35,907 bases of DNA, taken from assembly GCA_903889985.1 (NCBI GenBank), contig CAISZN010000275.1, positions 1 to 35,907 of the forward strand, given 5' to 3'. This DNA is from an uncultured Hyphomicrobiales bacterium (GTDB lineage: Bacteria; Pseudomonadota; Alphaproteobacteria; Rhizobiales; Beijerinckiaceae). The notes beneath the pieces were generated by a model. It had not been told where the DNA came from, ran no database searches, and saw nothing but the letters and a program-made list of their open reading frames with translations. A program made the position numbers and the translations under genes. Positions 20,583 through 29,944 of this stretch are shown here, piece by piece (position 1 is the first letter of the stretch; the number at the start of each line of letters is the position of its first letter).

Positions 20583-20798
20583 TCAGGCTGCCTGTCGAAC
20601 TTCTGAAGGGGCTTCAACTGGAAATGAATGGAGATACCGGCGCAGGTCGCTGAGCTGGAGTTCCAGGCTTTCCTCGGCAGCACGAAGGGCATTGAGCGCT
20701 TCTTCGACCCGTGCTGTGGCCTCATTGAAGCTCGGAGCTGGGCCGAGTCGGCGGGAAAGATCGAGGTCGGCAGCGGACGGCGCGACATGCATGGTCAT
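20583..20798 (-). CDS. Small hypothetical protein upstream of radA
   Basis: ORF 20583..20831; likely start MTMHVAPSAADLDLSRRLG; ends 3 bp before radA start, consistent with coupling. Confidence 0.5.
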   Translation of the reverse strand: MTMHVAPSAADLDLSRRLGPAPSFNEATARVEEALNALRAAEESLELQLSDLRRYLHSFPVEAPSEVRQAA

Positions 20799-20904
20799 CG
20801 AACGGGTCTCCAGAATCGCAGAAGAGAACAATACAAGAACATTTGAGTGCTGGCGAGTCAGAAAGCCGAAATAGCGGCAAACTTGCAGACCGTCCTGATT
20901 TGTG

Positions 20905-20935
20905 TACTTATCGGTAAACTATATACTGAAAGGTA
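20905..20935. promoter_or_regulatory. Candidate TetR operator pair upstream of DUF1348-tetR
   Basis: Two copies of TACTnnnnGGTA: TACTTATCGGTA (20905-20916) and TACTGAAAGGTA (20924-20935), 19 bp apart, ending 11 bp before the ATG at 20947. Confidence 0.55.
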
Positions 20936-20946
20936 CAGAATTAATC

Positions 20947-21414
20947 ATGGACAGCAGGCCACCCTTTCCGCCCTTCACCGAGGAGACCGTCGCGCAAAAG
21001 GCCCGCATGGCCGAGGACGCCTGGAACAGCCGCGATCCAGACCGTGTCGCTCTGGCCTATACGACCGACAGCCTCTGGAGGAATCGCGCTGAATTCATCA
21101 AGGGGCGTGAAGACATTGCAGCCTTCCTGAAGCGCAAGTGGATGCGTGAGATCGACTACCGGCTCATCAAGGAGGTCTGGGCATTCCGGGACAATCGAAT
21201 TGCGGTGCGCTTCGCCTATGAGTGGCACGATGACGCCGGCCAGTGGTTTCGCAGCTACGGCAACGAAAACTGGGAATTTGACGAGCATGGTCTCATGCGG
21301 CGGCGCATTGCCAGCATCAACGACTTGCCGATCAGGGAAACGGACCGCAAGTTCTTCTGGCCGCTTGGGCGTCGACCCGAAGATCATCCAAGCCTGACGG
21401 AACTAGGCCTGTAA
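20947..21414 (+). CDS. NTF2-like DUF1348 (SnoaL-type fold) protein
   Basis: [80 protein letters not shown]...[41 protein letters not shown]. Confidence 0.88.
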   Translation: MDSRPPFPPFTEETVAQKARMAEDAWNSRDPDRVALAYTTDSLWRNRAEFIKGREDIAAFLKRKWMREIDYRLIKEVWAFRDNRIAVRFAYEWHDDAGQWFRSYGNENWEFDEHGLMRRRIASINDLPIRETDRKFFWPLGRRPEDHPSLTELGL

Positions 21415-21986
21415 TGGCACGCATGATCCGCGAGCGTTCAGATGTTCTGCCCATGCTGGCGGAGGTGTTCCGCGAGCATGGGTTCGAGGGCGCGAGCCTA
21501 GCCTTGATCACAGCGGCAACCGGACTTGGAAAGGGTAGCCTCTATCACTTCTTTCCCGGCGGGAAAGAGGAGATGGCGGCAGCAGTCCTTGAAGAAATTG
21601 ATGGCTGGTTCGAACGGGAAATCTATGCGCCCCTTCGCCATCAATCAGACCCCGTCATTGCAATCGTAATCACCCTCGGCGCGGTTGAAGACTACTTCCG
21701 CTCTGGCCGCCGGGTGTGCCTCGTCGGCGCATTTGCTCTTGGAGAAACAAGAGACCGATTCAAGGAGGGTCTGCGTAGCTATTTCACGCGGTGGATCGAA
21801 GCGCTGGTCATGGCACTGACCCGTAGCGGACGCAGTGACCGGGATGCGCGGCTGCTTGCAGAGGACGCAGTGCTATCGATTCAGGGGGCGATTGTTCTGT
21901 CCCGTGCGCTCGATGATACCGGACCGTTCACGCGCACGATCACGCGGCTTCGAAGCGCGCTGACAGGATCTGGTCAGCCTAGATAG
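21414..21986 (+). CDS. TetR/AcrR family transcriptional regulator
   Basis: LPMLAEVFREHGFEGASLALITAATGLGKGSLYHFFPGGKEEMAAAVL = TetR HTH; ATG overlaps the stop of DUF1348 gene (TAATG). Confidence 0.92.
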   Translation: MARMIRERSDVLPMLAEVFREHGFEGASLALITAATGLGKGSLYHFFPGGKEEMAAAVLEEIDGWFEREIYAPLRHQSDPVIAIVITLGAVEDYFRSGRRVCLVGAFALGETRDRFKEGLRSYFTRWIEALVMALTRSGRSDRDARLLAEDAVLSIQGAIVLSRALDDTGPFTRTITRLRSALTGSGQPR

Positions 21987-23083
21987 ACGCGATGATACCG
22001 CCGTCCCAGATTGGTGAGGATCTCATAGCCGATCGTCCCAGCTCGCTGGCCCATGTCATCCACCGTGATGGCTGAGCCGAGCAGTTCAACTTTAGTGCCG
22101 ATGGATATGTCCGAGTCAGGCACATCGGTGACATCGATGATCGTCAGATCCATGGAGACGCGACCGGCAAAAGCACAGCGTCGCCCAGCCACGACCGCTT
22201 CGCCGCCAGGACGCGCATCCGTTGCCATCAGGTCGCGCGGCAGGCCATCTGCATAGCCAACACCGATTGTGGCAAGCCGGGATGCACGCTTTGCAGTCCA
22301 TTGGGCATTATAGCCAACCGTCGTTCCAGCCTCGATTTCGCGCAGCTGCAGGATCGGAGCGGTCAGGCGCACCACAGGCCGCATTGGATTGCGGTCATTA
22401 GGAGTGGGGTTGCCGCCGTAGAGCGCATAGCCCGGCCGTGCCAGGTCATAGGCAGGCAGTTGCGGCAGGAACAGAGCCGATGAATTGGCAAGACTGGCAG
22501 GAATACCAGGGAGCCGCTGCCGAGCTGCCTCAAATCGCTCAATCTGCAGAACATTGACCGGATCTTCGGGCACTTCCGAAGAGACGAGATGGCTCATGAC
22601 CAGAGCGACGTGCAAGCGAGACGGATCGACAAGATCGAGATCGGGAAGACTGCAGCCGAGCCTGTTCATCCCGGTGTCGACATGAATGGCGCAGGCCTGC
22701 CCTCCCGCTCCGGCCGAAAGCCACTTTTTAAGATCGCTGCGGGACCCAAGCACAGGATTGAGGGCGTGCGCCAGATAAAGCGCCGGATCAGCGCTGAGCC
22801 CGTTGAGGACGAAAATGCGTGAGACACCCGAAGTGCCAAGTGCTTCGCGTACGCGAATTCCCTCACTGACATGGGCAACAAAGAATGTCCGGCAACCAGC
22901 CCCAAAGAGTGCAGGAACCGCCTGTTCGATCCCGATCCCATAGGCATCGGCCTTGACCACGGCGGAACACTCGGTCGGCGCAATACGCGCGGCCAGCAGG
23001 CGCCAGTTGCCTGCCAGCGCGCCGAGATCGATCGTGAGCTCGGCCTGCGCTGCTTCTCGCGGGATGGGGAGAAGGCCCGCCAC
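21974..23083 (-). CDS. alr: Alanine racemase
   Basis: CSAVVKADAYGIG PLP-lysine motif, VGYADGLPRDL, GRVSMDLTIIDVTDVPD. Confidence 0.96.
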   Translation of the reverse strand: MAGLLPIPREAAQAELTIDLGALAGNWRLLAARIAPTECSAVVKADAYGIGIEQAVPALFGAGCRTFFVAHVSEGIRVREALGTSGVSRIFVLNGLSADPALYLAHALNPVLGSRSDLKKWLSAGAGGQACAIHVDTGMNRLGCSLPDLDLVDPSRLHVALVMSHLVSSEVPEDPVNVLQIERFEAARQRLPGIPASLANSSALFLPQLPAYDLARPGYALYGGNPTPNDRNPMRPVVRLTAPILQLREIEAGTTVGYNAQWTAKRASRLATIGVGYADGLPRDLMATDARPGGEAVVAGRRCAFAGRVSMDLTIIDVTDVPDSDISIGTKVELLGSAITVDDMGQRAGTIGYEILTNLGRRYHRVYLG

Positions 23084-24586
23084 TCAGATCCGCTCCGGAA
23101 GGGCATCCTCGCGTGCGAGATTGCCGAACCGGGTCATCTCAGCCTCGAAGGACAATTCCACTGTGCCAGTAGGACCATGACGCTGCTTGCCGATAATGAC
23201 TTCGGCCTTGCCATGGGCGCGTTCCATCTCGGTCATCCAGGCCACATGCTCCTCCGTGCCGGGGCGTGGCTCACGGTTCTTGAGATAGTATTCTTCACGA
23301 TAGACGAACATGACCACGTCGGCGTCCTGCTCGATGGAGCCAGATTCACGCAGATCTGACAGCTGCGGGCGCTTGTCGTCGCGCGATTCAACCTGACGGG
23401 ACAATTGTGACAGGGCGATGAGCGGAACATTGAGTTCCTTGGCCAGCGCCTTGAGGCCCGTCGTGATCTCGGTCAACTCCTGAACGCGGTTTTCTCCCTT
23501 GGACTTGGATCCAGAGAGAAGCTGCAGGTAGTCAACCACCAGAACGTCCAGGCCCCGTTGTCGCTTCAGCCGGCGAGCCCGCGCCACGAGTTGCGCAATG
23601 GAAATGCCGCCCGTCGGATCGATATAAAGAGGCACGGTCTGCATCTCGCGCGCAGCTTCCGAGATGCGGTGGAATTCGTGGTCGGTGATATCGCCTCGGC
23701 GGATTTTATAAGAGGCGACACCTGATTGTTCGGCAATCACGCGGGTGGCCAGCTGCTCGGACGACATTTCGAGCGAGAAGAAGCCCACGACGCCGCCATT
23801 GATGGCCTTGATGGAGCCATCGGGCTGCTGCTGGGACTGATAGGCGCGGGCCACGTTGAAGGCGATGTTGGTCGCCAGCGCCGTCTTGCCCATGCCAGGG
23901 CGTCCTGCGACGATAATCAAGTCGGACGGCTGCAGGCCACCCATCTTGGCGTCGAGATCGTTCAGCCCGGTCGAGATGCCCGACAGCTTGCCGTCCCGCT
24001 CATAGGCCGCGGCAGCCATGTCGATGGCTGTCGCCAAGGCGGTCTGGAAGCTCTGAAAACCGCCGTCGTAGCGCCCCTTTTCCGCAATCTGGTAGAGGCG
24101 CCGCTCGGCGTCCTCGATCTGCTCGCGCGGGCCAAGGTCAACCGGAGCGTCATAGGCCGTGTTGACGAGGTCTTCGCCGATATTGATCAGGTCTCGGCGG
24201 ATTGCGAGATCATAAATCGTGCGGCCATAGTCTTCCGCATTGATCACCGTTGTCGCTTCTGCTGCGAGGCGGGCCAGATATTGTGGAATCGTGATCCCAC
24301 CTAGATCTTGTTCGCCCAGAAACGTCTTGAGAGTGACAGGGGTCGCAACCTTGCCGGCGCGGATGAGCTGCGACATGACCTCGAAGATGCGCTTGTGCAG
24401 CTCTTCGGAAAAATGCGCAGGCTGCAGGAAATCCGAGATACGGTCGTAGGCGTCATTATTGACGAGAACAGCGCCCAGAAGGGCCTGCTCCGCCTCCACA
24501 TTGTGAGGCTGGACACGATATGTGGGGCCTTCCTGTTGGTCCGGCGAAAAGCCGAAACGGCCCGTCAATTGTTCGACGGCTGACAT
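23084..24586 (-). CDS. dnaB: Replicative DNA helicase DnaB
   Basis: PHNVEAEQALLGAVLVNNDAYDRISDFLQPAHF, VAGRPGMGKTALATNIAFN, VDYLQLLSG, LSQLSRQVESRDDKRPQLSDLRESGSIEQDADVVMFVYREEYY. Confidence 0.97.
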   Translation of the reverse strand: MSAVEQLTGRFGFSPDQQEGPTYRVQPHNVEAEQALLGAVLVNNDAYDRISDFLQPAHFSEELHKRIFEVMSQLIRAGKVATPVTLKTFLGEQDLGGITIPQYLARLAAEATTVINAEDYGRTIYDLAIRRDLINIGEDLVNTAYDAPVDLGPREQIEDAERRLYQIAEKGRYDGGFQSFQTALATAIDMAAAAYERDGKLSGISTGLNDLDAKMGGLQPSDLIIVAGRPGMGKTALATNIAFNVARAYQSQQQPDGSIKAINGGVVGFFSLEMSSEQLATRVIAEQSGVASYKIRRGDITDHEFHRISEAAREMQTVPLYIDPTGGISIAQLVARARRLKRQRGLDVLVVDYLQLLSGSKSKGENRVQELTEITTGLKALAKELNVPLIALSQLSRQVESRDDKRPQLSDLRESGSIEQDADVVMFVYREEYYLKNREPRPGTEEHVAWMTEMERAHGKAEVIIGKQRHGPTGTVELSFEAEMTRFGNLAREDALPERI

Positions 24587-24778
24587 GGATCTCGACTGTT
24601 GGAACGGTTACGCGCCAGACGCGATCGGATGCCAATGGCCCTCTGCGCGTCTTCCCTCTTGTGACACGTCGCTGGGGGAGTCGGGAGTCGCATTCCTGCT
24701 TGTGTCCCGCTTTTCACAGCAGGCCGAAGAAGGATCCAGAACGGGATTGACTCCGGACAGGCCCGGTTTATCTGGGAA

Positions 24779-26314
24779 TCAGCCAGTCTCGGCCAGGAGC
24801 GAGAGCTGCTTGCGGCCATCCTGCTCCGTAAGATCGGTCAAATGGGTAGGGTAGTCTCCGGTAAAGCAGTGATCGGTGAACTGCGGACGCAACGGATTGC
24901 GGCCATCTTCGCCCATCGCCTTATAAATCCCGTCGACCGACAGGAACGCGAGGCTATCACAGCCGATATACGCTCGCATTTCCTCAAGATTATGTGTGGC
25001 AGCGAGTAGCTTTTCCTTCCGGGGCGTATCGATGCCGTAATAGTCCGGATGGGTGATCGGCGGCGAAGAAATGCGGAAATGCACTTCCTTGGCGCCTGCA
25101 TCGCGCATCATCTGAACGATTTTCACCGAGGTGGTCCCGCGCACGATCGAATCGTCGATCAGGATGATGCGCTTGTCTTTCACAACCGAACGATTGGCGC
25201 TGTGCTTCAGTCGCACGCCGAGCTCTCGGATCGACTGTGTCGGCTGAATGAAGGTTCGTCCGACGTAATGATTGCGGATGATGCCGAGTTCGAATGGAAT
25301 GCCAGAGGCCGATGCATAGCCGATAGCTGCAGGCACGCCAGAATCTGGCACTGGCACCACCACGTCCGCCTCGACGCCCGATTCTTCAGCAAGCTGGGCG
25401 CCCATGCGCTTGCGCACATCATAGACGTGTCGGCCGTGCACGATGGAATCGGGTCGCGCAAAATAGATGTATTCGAAAATACAGGGGCGCGCCGGCACCG
25501 GCGGGAATGGCTTGTGCGATTCAATGCCCGCGGGATTCTCCGCCGTCTTTTCGGAAATGACGACCACCTCGCCATTTTCGACGTCGCGCACGAATGTTGC
25601 GCCAATGATGTCGAGCGCGCAGGTTTCTGACGCCAGAATGTAATGACCGTCGAGCTCACCGAGCACCAGCGGCCGGATCCCAAGCGGATCGCGCACACCG
25701 ATGAGCTTCTTGTTGGTGACAGCGACAAGTGAATAGGCGCCCTCGAGCTGGCGCAGGGCCTCGATGAAGCGATCGAGGATGCGTCCCTTCCGGCTTCGCG
25801 CCACAAGATGAAGGATGACCTCCGTGTCGGACGTCGACTGATAGATGGCGCCCTGCCGCACGAGTTCGCGGCGCAGAGACAATCCATTGGTCAGGTTGCC
25901 GTTATGGGCGACCGCAAATCCACCGGAATCGAGTTCAGCAAACAGCGGCTGCACATTGCGAAGAATGGTCTCGCCCGTTGTCGAATAGCGTACATGGCCG
26001 ATGGCCGCGCTGCCGGGAAGTCGGTCAATGGTCGCCCGCGACGAGAAGTGGTCACCCACGAGGCCCATGCGACGTTCGGAATTGAACCGTTTGCCGTCGA
26101 ACGCGACGATGCCGGCCGCCTCCTGGCCACGATGCTGCAGAGCATGTAGGCCCAAGGCCGTGATGGCCGCAGCATCCGGATGTCCAAAAATACCAAAGAC
26201 GCCGCACTCTTCCCGAAGGCGATCACCCTCCAGATCGAAATCCTCGATCTGGCTCTCCGGCGGATACTGATCGTGGATCGCACCGGGGTTCTGGGACGAA
26301 TCGACTCGGCTCAT
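24779..26314 (-). CDS. purF: Amidophosphoribosyltransferase
   Basis: EECGVFGIFGHPDAAAITALGLHALQHRGQEAAGIV (Ntn Cys) and IILIDDSIVRGTTSVKIVQMMRDAGAKEVHFRISSPP PRTase motif. Confidence 0.97.
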   Translation of the reverse strand: MSRVDSSQNPGAIHDQYPPESQIEDFDLEGDRLREECGVFGIFGHPDAAAITALGLHALQHRGQEAAGIVAFDGKRFNSERRMGLVGDHFSSRATIDRLPGSAAIGHVRYSTTGETILRNVQPLFAELDSGGFAVAHNGNLTNGLSLRRELVRQGAIYQSTSDTEVILHLVARSRKGRILDRFIEALRQLEGAYSLVAVTNKKLIGVRDPLGIRPLVLGELDGHYILASETCALDIIGATFVRDVENGEVVVISEKTAENPAGIESHKPFPPVPARPCIFEYIYFARPDSIVHGRHVYDVRKRMGAQLAEESGVEADVVVPVPDSGVPAAIGYASASGIPFELGIIRNHYVGRTFIQPTQSIRELGVRLKHSANRSVVKDKRIILIDDSIVRGTTSVKIVQMMRDAGAKEVHFRISSPPITHPDYYGIDTPRKEKLLAATHNLEEMRAYIGCDSLAFLSVDGIYKAMGEDGRNPLRPQFTDHCFTGDYPTHLTDLTEQDGRKQLSLLAETG

Positions 26315-26439
26315 CTCGGATATCCTCTGCCCGGCTCAAAGCGGACCTGGCGCCAGTGGCGACTCGGCGCCCGGTCCGATCATGACATAGTGTGACGGTC
26401 CTTGCTTTTTAAGCCGTCAATCGAACTGTTCAAAGCCCT

Positions 26440-27123
26440 TCAGCGCTTTGGCGACGGATTGTCGCGACTGAGCAAGGCGTCGATCGTCTGGGAGCTGGCA
26501 GGCGCCGGGGTCGCAGGCTGGACCTGCGTGCGCTGGCCGGGCCGCACCGGAGGCGGCGGGGGCGAGACCTTGTCCGTATCGCCCTCGGGAGGCGGCTCAT
26601 CACCAGCCCCGGCCGGCTTCTTTTTGAGGATCTTCGACAGGCTCTGATCCAGATTTTCTGGCAACATGGCCTGAAGGGAGGTGCCTGTCGCCTCAAGCCA
26701 GGTGCGCGTCTTCGAGTTCTGAACCCAGGCCGGATAGGACTTTTCCGGCACCAGCCAGGCGAAGAACACAAAGGCAATGGCGCACAGGAGATAGCCACGC
26801 CCGGCACCAAACAGGAACCCAAGAGACCGGTCGAGCGCTCCGATCTTCGAGTCCAGGATCATGTCCGAGACCTTGACCGTGATGATCGACACCACGACGA
26901 GGGTCACGAAGAAAACCGCTCCGGCAGCGGCTGCGAGCGCCAGCTGGTCCTTTGCAATATAGGGCTTCACATAGGGCAGCAGAATGGGGTGGAAGACATA
27001 GGCCGCCGCAGCTGCCGCCGCCCATGAGGCAATCGCCAGAACTTCCCTGGTAAAGCCCCGCAACATGGCCAGGAGCGCAGACAGGAAGACTACGGCAATG
27101 ACGCCGAGATCAAGATAGGATGG
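26440..27123 (-). CDS. cvpA: CvpA family protein
   Basis: MPSYLDLGVIAVVFLSALLAMLRGFTREVLAIASWAAAAAAAY; upstream of purF. Confidence 0.92.
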   Translation of the reverse strand, partial: PSYLDLGVIAVVFLSALLAMLRGFTREVLAIASWAAAAAAAYVFHPILLPYVKPYIAKDQLALAAAAGAVFFVTLVVVSIITVKVSDMILDSKIGALDRSLGFLFGAGRGYLLCAIAFVFFAWLVPEKSYPAWVQNSKTRTWLEATGTSLQAMLPENLDQSLSKILKKKPAGAGDEPPPEGDTDKVSPPPPPVRPGQRTQVQPATPAPASSQTIDALLSRDNPSPKR

Positions 27124-27384
27124 CATATGATACAGGCCTCGGGCACGGGGTCGCTTCACCGCCAAACGTTAACTGCCGTGCCGCGCGGTTATACAAAAGG
27201 CGAGACCGCACGTCACCCTCCTGCATGGCGAAATCCATGTTCGGATGGGGAAAATGGAAATATCTTCCCGTCGGGCCTGTGTAAGGGTTTGGATCGGATG
27301 GGCAACGGTCCCATTCCACCGCTAAACTTGCATCCGCGGCCAAACAGTGTAAAAGCCGCCTCCTCAGCTCCGGCCGGGGGCTAA

Positions 27385-27431
27385 ACGGAAGGGTGGCTTT
27401 GCCACTAGGACCTGTCGGTCCGTCTTCCCGT
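27385..27431 (+). ncRNA. Candidate structured 5' leader element of rpsF-rpsR mRNA (three-way junction)
   Basis: Outer stem ACGGAAG/CTTCC(C)GT enclosing two perfect hairpins GTGGC-TTT-GCCAC and GGACC-TGTC-GGTCC, 86 nt before rpsF ATG. Confidence 0.45.
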
Positions 27432-27516
27432 GTCTCCGCCTTCGCAGTGACATCCGTCGGGCCTTTCCGGGGCTCGGAGGGCTCCGCGCCGGGCGACACT
27501 AGAGAAAGGCAGATCC

Positions 27517-27945
27517 ATGGCTCTCTATGAGCATGTCTATCTTGCTCGTCAGGACGTCACGGCCCAGCAGGTCGAGGCGCTTACCGAGCAGTTCAAGACC
27601 GTCATCGAACAGAATGGCGGCCAGATCACCAAGATCGAATACTGGGGCGTGAAGTCCCTCGCCTATCGGATCAACAAGAACCGCAAGGCGCATTTCTCGC
27701 TTCTCAACATCGACGCCCCCCCGGCAGCCCTTGCCGAGCTGGAGCGCCTCGAGGGCATCAACGAAGACATCCTTCGCCAGATGACCATCCGCGTCGACGC
27801 GCATGAGGAAGGCCCCTCGGCCATGATGCGCAAGCGCGACGAAGGTGACCGTGAAGATCGTGGCGATCGCGGCGACCGCCGTGGCCCGCGCCCGGACCGT
27901 CCGCGCCGTCGTGACGAGTCGTCCGTTGAAGGAGGAATTGCGTAA
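27517..27945 (+). CDS. rpsF: 30S ribosomal protein S6
   Basis: [60 protein letters not shown]. Confidence 0.98.
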   Translation: MALYEHVYLARQDVTAQQVEALTEQFKTVIEQNGGQITKIEYWGVKSLAYRINKNRKAHFSLLNIDAPPAALAELERLEGINEDILRQMTIRVDAHEEGPSAMMRKRDEGDREDRGDRGDRRGPRPDRPRRRDESSVEGGIA

Positions 27946-28184
27946 TGTCGGCTGCTGCTGCTCGTCGTCCCTTCTTCCGCCGTCGCAAGACCTGCCCCTT
28001 CACGGGCCCGAATGCGCCGAAGATCGATTTCAAGGACGTTCGTCTCCTTTCGCGCTACATCTCCGAGCGCGGCAAGATCGTCCCTTCCCGCATCACTGCG
28101 GTCTCGGCCAAGAAGCAGCGTGAGCTCGCCCAAGCGATCAAGCGCGCCCGCTTCCTCGGCCTGCTGCCCTACGTCATCAAGTAA
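27945..28184 (+). CDS. rpsR: 30S ribosomal protein S18
   Basis: [70 protein letters not shown]. Confidence 0.98.
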   Translation: MSAAAARRPFFRRRKTCPFTGPNAPKIDFKDVRLLSRYISERGKIVPSRITAVSAKKQRELAQAIKRARFLGLLPYVIK

Positions 28185-28189
28185 GGCAC

Positions 28190-28243
28190 TCTGGAGGGCC
28201 TGAGGGCCCTTCCACCGTCGGCTGCTGGCGAAGAGCCGGTGGC
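28190..28243 (+). terminator. Two consecutive hairpins after rpsR
   Basis: GGAGGGCC-tga-GGGCCCTTCC and CCACCGtcGGCT-gctggcgaag-AGCCGGTGG; no clear U tract. Confidence 0.35.
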
Positions 28244-28312
28244 TTGGTTGGGTGAGGCGGAATTGGCCGGCTCACCCTAACCGCTTCTCGCAGCGGGACA
28301 GCTCGGCGCATC

Positions 28313-29266
28313 ATGTTGTATCAGCTCGCCATCGCCCTCGGCTCCGGTCTCGCATCGGCCGTGCTTTTCCTGGTTCCCGCCAAGGGATCCATGGCGGCGC
28401 TATTCTTTGGCGTGCTCGCTCCCCTGCCCCTCATGATTGCTGCGCTTGGGTTCGGCCCCCGCTCTGCGGGACTGGCTGCCCTGACCGGCACTGTAACAAT
28501 CGCGGCCGTTCTTCACCCCTATCTCGCCGGCGCTTTCGCCTTCTCGGTTGTGGTCCCGGCCATTTTGTTGGGATGGCAGACCCTGCGCCGCAACACCCTC
28601 CATGGGCGATGGACCAGCCCCGCCGCCCTGCTCATCTGGATTGTCGTGCTCACCATTGCCATGGACTATGCAGGCATCGCGGTTATGGCCGTGCGCTATC
28701 AGAGTTTTGACGTCGCAGTGTCGGAATTTGCAGCCCGCCTGGCACCGATGGTCGCTGGCGTTCTTGGCTCGAGTGACACCTCAAGCGTCTCGCCGCTCGA
28801 GTTTGCGCGCGTCATGGTGCTGGCCATGGCGCCGATCGCGGCCGCTTGGGGCGTTGTCGCACTCACCCTCAATCTTTGGCTGGCAGCCAGGATCGCCCAG
28901 ATTTCGGGTCGCCTCACCCGTCCATGGCAGTCCCTGCCGGAGAACTTGAAACTACCGCGCGAGGCGCTCTTCTTCTTTATCGGCGCACTTGGCCTCACCC
29001 TTGGGCTGAGCGACTTCCCTCGCATTCTGGCGTCGACGATGGCCGCCGCACTCGGCATGGCATTCGCACTTTATGGGCTCGCCGTCGTGCATCGACGCAC
29101 CCGCAAGACAGGGGCCCGCGCCGGCCTGCTGGGTGCGCTCTATGTGGCGATCTTCGCCCTGTTTCCCTGGCCTTTGGTCGCTGTGGCGACGGCCGGGATT
29201 TTCGATGTTTTTCGGCCGCGGGCAGCGGTCGCAAATCCCACCTCCAAATCCACTGAAATCATCTAA
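28313..29266 (+). CDS. DUF2232-type polytopic membrane protein
   Basis: Multi-TM protein between rpsR and rplI, a conserved alphaproteobacterial position for DUF2232. Confidence 0.82.
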   Translation: MLYQLAIALGSGLASAVLFLVPAKGSMAALFFGVLAPLPLMIAALGFGPRSAGLAALTGTVTIAAVLHPYLAGAFAFSVVVPAILLGWQTLRRNTLHGRWTSPAALLIWIVVLTIAMDYAGIAVMAVRYQSFDVAVSEFAARLAPMVAGVLGSSDTSSVSPLEFARVMVLAMAPIAAAWGVVALTLNLWLAARIAQISGRLTRPWQSLPENLKLPREALFFFIGALGLTLGLSDFPRILASTMAAALGMAFALYGLAVVHRRTRKTGARAGLLGALYVAIFALFPWPLVAVATAGIFDVFRPRAAVANPTSKSTEII

Positions 29267-29278
29267 AAGGAGTTACCT

Positions 29279-29836
29279 ATGCAAGTGATCCTGCTCGAAC
29301 GCGTCGCCAAGCTCGGCCAGATGGGCGAAGAAGTCCGCGTCAAGGACGGCTACGCCCGCAACTTCCTGCTGCCGCTTGGCAAGGCGCTGCGCGCCAGCGA
29401 TGCCAATCGCAAGCGCTTTGAATCGCAGCGCGCCCAGCTTGAGGCCCGCAACCTCGAACAGAAGAGCGAAGCCTCGAAGATCGCAGAGAAGATCGACGGC
29501 CAATCCTTCGTGATGATCCGTCAGGCTGGCGAGAGCGGCCAGCTCTACGGTTCGGTCTCCTCGCGCGATATCGCCGATGCGGTGACCGCAGGCGGCTTCA
29601 GCATCGCCCGCGGCCAGGTTGCCATCAAGGCGCCGATCAAGACCCTCGGCCTGCACGAAGTTCCGCTGCACCTGCATCCGGAAGTCGAGGCCAAGGTCTC
29701 GATCAACATCGCCCGTTCGCCGGAAGAAGCCGAGCGCCAGGCGAAGGGCGAGCAGGTTCTCGATCGTGAAGAAGTTTCGATGGACGATCTCGGCCTCGAA
29801 GTCGGTGCGGCCCTCGCCGAGGCTGGCGAGGACTAA
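29279..29836 (+). CDS. rplI: 50S ribosomal protein L9
   Basis: [40 protein letters not shown]. Confidence 0.98.
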   Translation: MQVILLERVAKLGQMGEEVRVKDGYARNFLLPLGKALRASDANRKRFESQRAQLEARNLEQKSEASKIAEKIDGQSFVMIRQAGESGQLYGSVSSRDIADAVTAGGFSIARGQVAIKAPIKTLGLHEVPLHLHPEVEAKVSINIARSPEEAERQAKGEQVLDREEVSMDDLGLEVGAALAEAGED

Positions 29837-29857
29837 GCTTTACGTTTGTTTTGATTG

Positions 29858-29895
29858 GAGGGCGTGGCAACTCCGTTGCCACGCCCTCTTTCGTT
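29858..29895 (+). terminator. Rho-independent terminator after rplI
   Basis: Perfect 14-bp stem GAGGGCGTGGCAAC-TCC-GTTGCCACGCCCTC followed by TTTCGTT. Confidence 0.85.
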
Positions 29896-29944
29896 GTTAA
29901 GATATTATAGCGTCCGGAATTCGGGCATTGGGGGAGGCTTAGTC

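Noticed and set aside
29918-29930. CCGGAATTCGG near-palindrome before the secreted pair
   Set aside because: Short and imperfect; no supporting second copy or known regulator pattern.
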